A stretch of DNA of 64,000 nt, taken from the NCBI GenBank assembly GCA_910578475.1, contig CAJTRK010000017.1, forward strand, positions 3,376-67,375. Direction: 5' to 3'. How positions within the stretch are numbered: the stretch's first letter is position 1; every line of letters begins with the position of its first letter. This stretch comes from an uncultured Lachnospiraceae bacterium. Its GTDB lineage: Bacteria; Bacillota; Clostridia; Lachnospirales; Lachnospiraceae. Shown here in pieces: positions 59,893 to 64,000 of this stretch. The translations under genes and the position numbers were made by a program. A model generated the notes under the pieces. It saw nothing but the letters and a program-made list of their open reading frames with translations, searched no databases and had not been told where the DNA came from.

Positions 59893-60444
59893 ATGGAAAC
59901 GAAGGACGATTTGGTTGTAGACGGATATCGTTTTGCAACGTTGGCGGATGCGGAAACGGCAAGGATGGATTTGAAAAGAATCAAAAATCTGGAGAACAAT
60001 ATGGATTATCGAAAATCGCAGAATGCACTCTTGCTTTATCATCGGGCATTGGAAACGAGAGTGCTGCAGACGCCCATAGGCTTTGCTTATCTGCTGACGG
60101 TACAGGAGCATTTGAAGCGCTGCGGTGTGCCGGAAGAAAAAATAAAACCGATTCCGCTCAATATGACTTTTACCAATAAAACGGAGGCGAACCGTTCTAT
60201 CAGGAGGAGCATTGCGGCCAGACAGCCGGAGTACAAGGGCAGGTTTATCACATCGGTCTGTCTGAATGTGCTGATGATACTTGTCATTGCTTCCATGTTC
60301 GTTATATCCCTGAGAAGCGATTCACCGAATATCATCAATTACAGAAGGACTGTTGTCAACGAATATTCGGAATGGGAACAGGAGCTGACACGGAGAGAAC
60401 AGGCAGTGCGCGAGGCGGAACAAAAGGCTGGAATCACGCCATAA
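59893..60444 (+). CDS. Unrecognised single-span membrane protein
   Basis: 183 residues. A soluble N-terminal part (residues 1-110) with YRFATLADAETARMDLKRIKNLE, a basic stretch, one membrane helix (residues 118-138, FITSVCLNVLMILVIASMFVI), and a charged coiled tail (YSEWEQELTRREQAVREAEQK). GGTGGGAA stands before ATG 59893. No family recognised. It may be an accessory of the two-component system that follows 135 bp later, but there is a separate start region between them. Confidence 0.7.
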   Translation: METKDDLVVDGYRFATLADAETARMDLKRIKNLENNMDYRKSQNALLLYHRALETRVLQTPIGFAYLLTVQEHLKRCGVPEEKIKPIPLNMTFTNKTEANRSIRRSIAARQPEYKGRFITSVCLNVLMILVIASMFVISLRSDSPNIINYRRTVVNEYSEWEQELTRREQAVREAEQKAGITP

Positions 60445-60579
60445 AAGATAAAAAGACAGCATAAAATTATGTTTTCGTCACAATTTTAACATATTTATGG
60501 GGTATACTGAGTTTCAAACAGGGAAGAGTGATGCCGGACAGTCTCATTCATATGATTGGAAAAAGGCGGGATGATTATC

Positions 60580-61257
60580 ATGGATAAATTGAAAATACTT
60601 GTAGTGGACGATGAGAGCCGTATGCGAAAGCTGGTGAAAGACTTTCTCATCAAAAGTAATTACGATGTTCTGGAAGCGGAGGACGGCAGTCAGGCATTAG
60701 ACCTTTTTTTTGAACAGAATGATATTGCGTTGATTATCCTGGATGTTATGATGCCGAAAATGGATGGATGGCAGGTATGCAGGGAAATCCGTTCTTACTC
60801 CAAAGTGCCGATTATCATGCTGACGGCCAGAGCGGACGAACGGGATGAGTTACAGGGATTCGAACTCGGTGTGGACGAATATATTTCCAAACCTTTCAGC
60901 CCCAAAATTCTGGTTGCGCGGGTGGAAGCAATATTACGCCGTACCAGTCAGTTCAATGCGGAAGGAACTTTACAATCCGCAGGAATTGTGGTGGATAAAA
61001 CGGCGCATATTGTGACGGTGGATGGTAAGGCAATAGAGCTGAGTTATAAAGAGTTTGAGCTGTTATCTTATTTTATGGAAAATAAAGGAATCGCGCTTTC
61101 CAGAGAAAAAATTCTGAACAGCGTCTGGAATTATGATTATTTCGGTGACGCGAGAACGATTGATACACATGTAAAGAAGCTCCGTAGTAAAATGGGCGAA
61201 AAGGGCGAGTTAATTAAAACAATTTGGGGAATGGGGTACAAATTTGAAGCAGAATGA
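60580..61257 (+). CDS. OmpR-family response regulator
   Basis: 225 residues: receiver domain (KLKILVVDDESRMRKL, phospho-Asp in LIILDVMMPKMDGW, ELGVDEYISKPFSPKILVARVEAILRR) and winged-helix DNA-binding domain (LSYKEFELLSYFMENKGIALSREKILNSVW, TIDTHVKKLRSKM, TIWGMGYKFE). ATG 60580 lies 9 nt after GGCGGG. Two in-frame earlier codons exist but break the receiver's usual start. It is followed by a small gene and then its kinase. Confidence 0.9.
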   Translation: MDKLKILVVDDESRMRKLVKDFLIKSNYDVLEAEDGSQALDLFFEQNDIALIILDVMMPKMDGWQVCREIRSYSKVPIIMLTARADERDELQGFELGVDEYISKPFSPKILVARVEAILRRTSQFNAEGTLQSAGIVVDKTAHIVTVDGKAIELSYKEFELLSYFMENKGIALSREKILNSVWNYDYFGDARTIDTHVKKLRSKMGEKGELIKTIWGMGYKFEAE

Positions 61258-61456
61258 CAGTGAAGAATTAAAAAAGATTATCGAAATGCTGGACGGTTTT
61301 GCAGCGTCCGGCGAAAGCAGATTGAAAATTGAAACATCCGAAGAAATGGTGGAAGGAGAAAGCAGACGGCAGTATCATCATGGCCGCTGCGATATTAACA
61401 GTCCCTGGGCAAGAGGCTGTGCTTTTGATGTGCTGGAGGATAAGGCTGAAAATTAG
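61244..61456 (+). CDS. Small Cys/His-containing protein between regulator and kinase
   Basis: 70 residues from a TTG start overlapping the regulator's end by 14 bp. It reads as an acidic helix followed by a compact segment with YHHGRCDINSPWARGCAFDVLED, where two Cys and two His could bind a metal. The size, overlap and position suggest a real gene, perhaps a modulator of the kinase. No family recognised; chance frame is not excluded. Confidence 0.5.
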   Translation: MKQNDSEELKKIIEMLDGFAASGESRLKIETSEEMVEGESRRQYHHGRCDINSPWARGCAFDVLEDKAEN

Positions 61457-61499
61457 AAGTTTTCAACTTTTGCATTAGAATGTCTGCGAAAGCGGGTTG

Positions 61500-63038
61500 A
61501 TGGGTACAAACATGAAATATTCGATAAAAAAACAATTTGCGGGCGTTATCTGTCTTCTGATTGCGGGGACGATATTACTCTGCTGGTTCATCAACAATAC
61601 ACTTCTGGAAAATTATTATCTGAACAACAAACAGAATGTGCTGATGTACGCCTACCATTATATCAATGCGGCCACGAATGAAGGAAAATTCAATACGGAA
61701 GAATTTGACATTGAATTTCAGAAGATTATCGGAAAATATAATATCAGTTTTATCGTTCTGGATGCGGAAACGCAGACATTGAAAGCGTCTGCAAATGATT
61801 ATGAAATATTAAGCAAAGAACTGCTGAAAAATATATTTGGTTCCGGGAGCAATCCAAAGGCCCGGCTGTTGGAAAAAGGAGACAGTTACGAAATCAGCAT
61901 TATGCTCGACGACTGGACGAAAACAGAATTTGTCGAAATGTGGGGGGTACTGGATAACGGGAACCTCTTTTTATTCCGAAACCCGTTAGAGAGTATTAAG
62001 GAAAGTGTAAAACTTGCCAACCGCTTTCTGGCGTATGTCGGTATTTTTGCGGCTGTGTTAGGCGCATTGGTCGCACTTTGGGTATCCGGAAAAATTGCCA
62101 GACCGATAATGGAACTGACACAGATTTCCGAGCGCATGCTGCATCTTGATTTTGATGCAAAATACAGCGGAAGGAGCAGAACCGAAATTGCGCTGCTCGG
62201 GCATAATATCAATGAATTGTCCTGCATTCTGGAGAAAACAATATCCGAACTGAAAAGCGCGAATAATGAACTGCAAAGAGATATTGAAAGAAAAAATAAA
62301 GTGGACGAGATGCGGAAAGAATTTCTATCCAATGTGTCTCATGAGCTGAAAACGCCGATTGCATTGATTCAGGGATATGCGGAAGGGCTGAAGGAAGGCG
62401 TGAACGACGACGTTGAAAGCAGGGAATTTTACTGTGACGTTATTATGGATGAAGCGGCCAAAATGAATACGATGGTGAAAAAACTACTGACGCTCAATCA
62501 GATTGAGTTCGGCAATGAAACGATTGCGATGGAGCGTTTTGATATCGTAGCGTTGATACGCAATTATATCCAGTCGTCGGAAATTCTGACAAAGCAGAAG
62601 GAAATTTCTGTCCGTATGGAAGATTATCCGCCGATTTATGTATGGGCCGATGAATTTAAAACGGAAGAAGTGTTTATGAATTACTTCACCAATGCGATTC
62701 ATTATGCACTGTATGCCAAAATTATTGATGTGAGAATACGGACAGAAGAAAATAAAGTCAGGGTATCTGTTTTCAATACCGGAAATCCGATACCGGAAGA
62801 AAGCCTGCCGCATTTGTGGGAGAAATTCTATAAAGTGGATAAAGCCAGAACGCGGGAATATGGCGGAAGCGGAATCGGCTTATCCATCGTCAAGGCAATT
62901 ATGGAATCCATGAATCAGGAATATGGCATCCGTAATTATGATAATGGCGTGGAATTCTGGTATGAGCTTGAACTTGCATCGCCCCTTGATGGTGTCTCTC
63001 ACCTGTCTGGAAATTCTGAAATAAATAATTTGTCATAA
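61500..63038 (+). CDS. Sensor histidine kinase (HAMP-HisKA-HATPase)
   Basis: About 512 residues. Two membrane helices (near residues 12-32 and 170-192) flank an extracellular sensor of ~135 residues. A HAMP domain follows (GKIARPIMELTQISERMLHLDFDAKYSGR), then HisKA (FLSNVSHELKTPIALIQGYAEGLKEGV) and HATPase_c with FTNAIHYA, and GGSGIGLSIVKAIMES. It is the likely partner of the regulator at 60580. The start is uncertain among 61497 (TTG), 61500 and 61512; GCGGG before 61500 is the nearest site. The lipoprotein gene downstream may be a target. Confidence 0.88.
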   Translation: MGTNMKYSIKKQFAGVICLLIAGTILLCWFINNTLLENYYLNNKQNVLMYAYHYINAATNEGKFNTEEFDIEFQKIIGKYNISFIVLDAETQTLKASANDYEILSKELLKNIFGSGSNPKARLLEKGDSYEISIMLDDWTKTEFVEMWGVLDNGNLFLFRNPLESIKESVKLANRFLAYVGIFAAVLGALVALWVSGKIARPIMELTQISERMLHLDFDAKYSGRSRTEIALLGHNINELSCILEKTISELKSANNELQRDIERKNKVDEMRKEFLSNVSHELKTPIALIQGYAEGLKEGVNDDVESREFYCDVIMDEAAKMNTMVKKLLTLNQIEFGNETIAMERFDIVALIRNYIQSSEILTKQKEISVRMEDYPPIYVWADEFKTEEVFMNYFTNAIHYALYAKIIDVRIRTEENKVRVSVFNTGNPIPEESLPHLWEKFYKVDKARTREYGGSGIGLSIVKAIMESMNQEYGIRNYDNGVEFWYELELASPLDGVSHLSGNSEINNLS

Positions 63039-63094
63039 GGCAGATTTTAGAGTATAATGTACAGGAAAATATAGATATAGGAGAATGTGTTCCG

Positions 63095-63817
63095 GTGAAA
63101 AAGATTAAATTTTTATTATGTGGGTTAGGGATTGCCTGTATTGTAACAGGATGTGGAAGAACGGTAGAGCTGACGGAAGAGGAAAATGAAATTATTACCG
63201 AATATGCGGTCGGTCTGTTGTTAAAGTATGATAAATATTATAATAATCACCTGGTAGAGCTGACGGAAGAGACGGATACTGCGGAAACGCAGCCGGAGGA
63301 AGAAGAGCCGCTTCCGGAGGAAAACAATGATACAGAAGAGACTGAAGTTGCGGATACACCGGTAGTTGACGTTGCGGAAGAAGAGCCGCAGGCTTCTTCG
63401 ATTGAAGAATTCTATGGAATAGAAGGAATTGGTTTTCAGTATTCCGGATATGAACTGCAGAATGAATACCCGCAAGTGACGGAAGACAGCACAGAACTTG
63501 CATTCGCAATGGAAGCGACAAGCGGTATGAAACTGCTTGTATTGAAATTTCAGGTTGTGAGCCTGAACGGCGTCGATACGGAGCTTAATATGATGAACTA
63601 TGGAACAAAAGTCAGGGTTTCTGTAAATGGAGAGTCGCCTAAGAGCGCGCTTTCTACGATGCTGTTGAATGATTTGCAGACCTATAAGGGAATCATTGGA
63701 CCGGCAGGTCCGGTGGAACTGGCAGCCGTTGTCGAAGTTCCGGACGGAACAAATGTAGAAAGTTTATCCATCATTTTAAGAAATGACACCGATAAAGCAA
63801 CTCTGGTTTTGCAGTAA
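63095..63817 (+). CDS. Lipoprotein with DUF-type beta-sandwich
   Basis: 240 residues. Signal peptide with lipobox IVTGC (Cys20), a very acidic linker (ETQPEEEEPLPEENND), then a ~130-residue beta domain (VLKFQVVSLNGVDTELNMM, VRVSVNGESPKSALSTMLLND, VEVPDGTNVESLSIILRNDTDKATLVL) resembling immunoglobulin-like DUF4352 domains. GTG 63095 is used, with AGGAG 11 nt before it. It follows the kinase by 56 bp and could be co-transcribed or be a partner of that sensor. Function unknown. Confidence 0.78.
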   Translation: MKKIKFLLCGLGIACIVTGCGRTVELTEEENEIITEYAVGLLLKYDKYYNNHLVELTEETDTAETQPEEEEPLPEENNDTEETEVADTPVVDVAEEEPQASSIEEFYGIEGIGFQYSGYELQNEYPQVTEDSTELAFAMEATSGMKLLVLKFQVVSLNGVDTELNMMNYGTKVRVSVNGESPKSALSTMLLNDLQTYKGIIGPAGPVELAAVVEVPDGTNVESLSIILRNDTDKATLVLQ

Positions 63818-63842
63818 AAACGGGCGTTTCCGACATATTTCA

Positions 63843-63998
63843 AAAAAAAATAAAAAATTTGGAAAATTTATTAAAAATTCTGTTGACAATGTAGTTTTAT
63901 GATGATATACTCTAATTCGTTGCTGAGGGAAACAGACACACAGTAACAGAACCGACCGGCAGAAGCCGGAGCGGAGCACCTTGACAAATGAACAGTAA
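63843..63998 (+). promoter_or_regulatory. rRNA-type promoter and leader with boxA-like segment
   Basis: An AT-rich UP-like stretch (63843-63880) precedes TTGACA (63883-63888) and TATACT (63906-63911) with a 17-bp spacer. After the start point come a CCGGC-AGAA-GCCGG hairpin (63956-63969) and GAGCACCTTGACAAATGAAC (63974-63993), which resembles the boxA/antitermination leader before 16S rRNA in clostridia. No rRNA sequence itself lies in the window. Confidence 0.6.
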
Positions 63999-64000
63999 TG

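Noticed and set aside
1..64000. tRNA or complete rRNA genes
   Set aside because: No tRNA-like cloverleaf or rRNA core segments were recognised by eye; only an rRNA-type leader occurs at the end.

Overview
The window looks like a chromosomal segment of an anaerobic, Gram-positive gut clostridium, most likely Lachnospiraceae. The basis is strong AGGAGG ribosome-binding sites, mostly one coding strand, a flagellin and two chemoreceptors, sigma-A promoters of TTGACA/TATAAT type, short ATGA overlaps inside operons, and family-level resemblance of the proteins (VanR/VanS, RsiV-type anti-sigma, YitT, LytTR/GHKL pairs). The species cannot be named from the sequence. The window ends in what looks like an rRNA promoter and leader, with the 16S gene just outside.

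Layout. 1-3518: a low-GC C45/Ntn-hydrolase gene (minus strand, cut by the window edge) and an AgrA/AgrC-like LytTR regulator plus GHKL kinase, whose promoter region carries a tandem repeat and a palindrome. 3616-7620: two unrecognised genes and a flagellin with a large central insert. 7798-12067: a RelA/SpoT-domain synthetase, a decayed tyrosine-phosphatase gene, a MATE exporter, YciI-like and thioesterase genes and an unknown gene. 12016-13371 (minus): a sodium:neurotransmitter-type symporter whose leader holds four tandem palindromes.

13827-29411 is the most unusual block. It is one long same-direction gene run with an AtuA-like/DUF4387 pair, a sugar-type ABC importer without its ATPase, a SUMF1-fold protein lacking the FGE cysteines, a glycosidase-like protein, two ADP-ribosylglycohydrolase-family proteins (one with a large C-terminal extension), a ribokinase-like kinase, a FadR-type GntR regulator and a YitT protein. 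A perfect FadR-type operator lies on the start of the operon promoter. The set suggests import and breakdown of an unknown glycoside or riboside, feeding a ribokinase.

29488-31458 (minus) is a dCache chemoreceptor. 31801-35019 is a large secreted transglutaminase-like surface protein behind three same-geometry inverted repeats. 35170-37947 is a 5-oxoproline cluster (DUF969, DUF979, pyroglutamyl peptidase, gamma-glutamylcyclotransferase-like). 38097-44555 holds a second MATE exporter, a diguanylate cyclase with a degenerate first GGDEF domain, a flavin-binding protein, a D,D-carboxypeptidase and a hemerythrin/CheX-like/receiver fusion.

44708-51837 is an envelope-stress and glycopeptide-type region. 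It has an ECF sigma/RsiV-like pair with a candidate autoregulated promoter, VanR/VanS, a VanW-VanG fusion, a serine acetyltransferase-like protein and a VanT-like cytosolic racemase, but no VanXY or VanX. 52018-53212 is a scar of mobile elements (IS110-type and serine-recombinase remnants joined in frame). The remainder holds a metallo-beta-lactamase-fold protein, peptidase T, a second chemoreceptor, membrane and SH3-domain proteins, an OmpR-type two-component system with a small gene in between, a lipoprotein, and the rRNA-type promoter.
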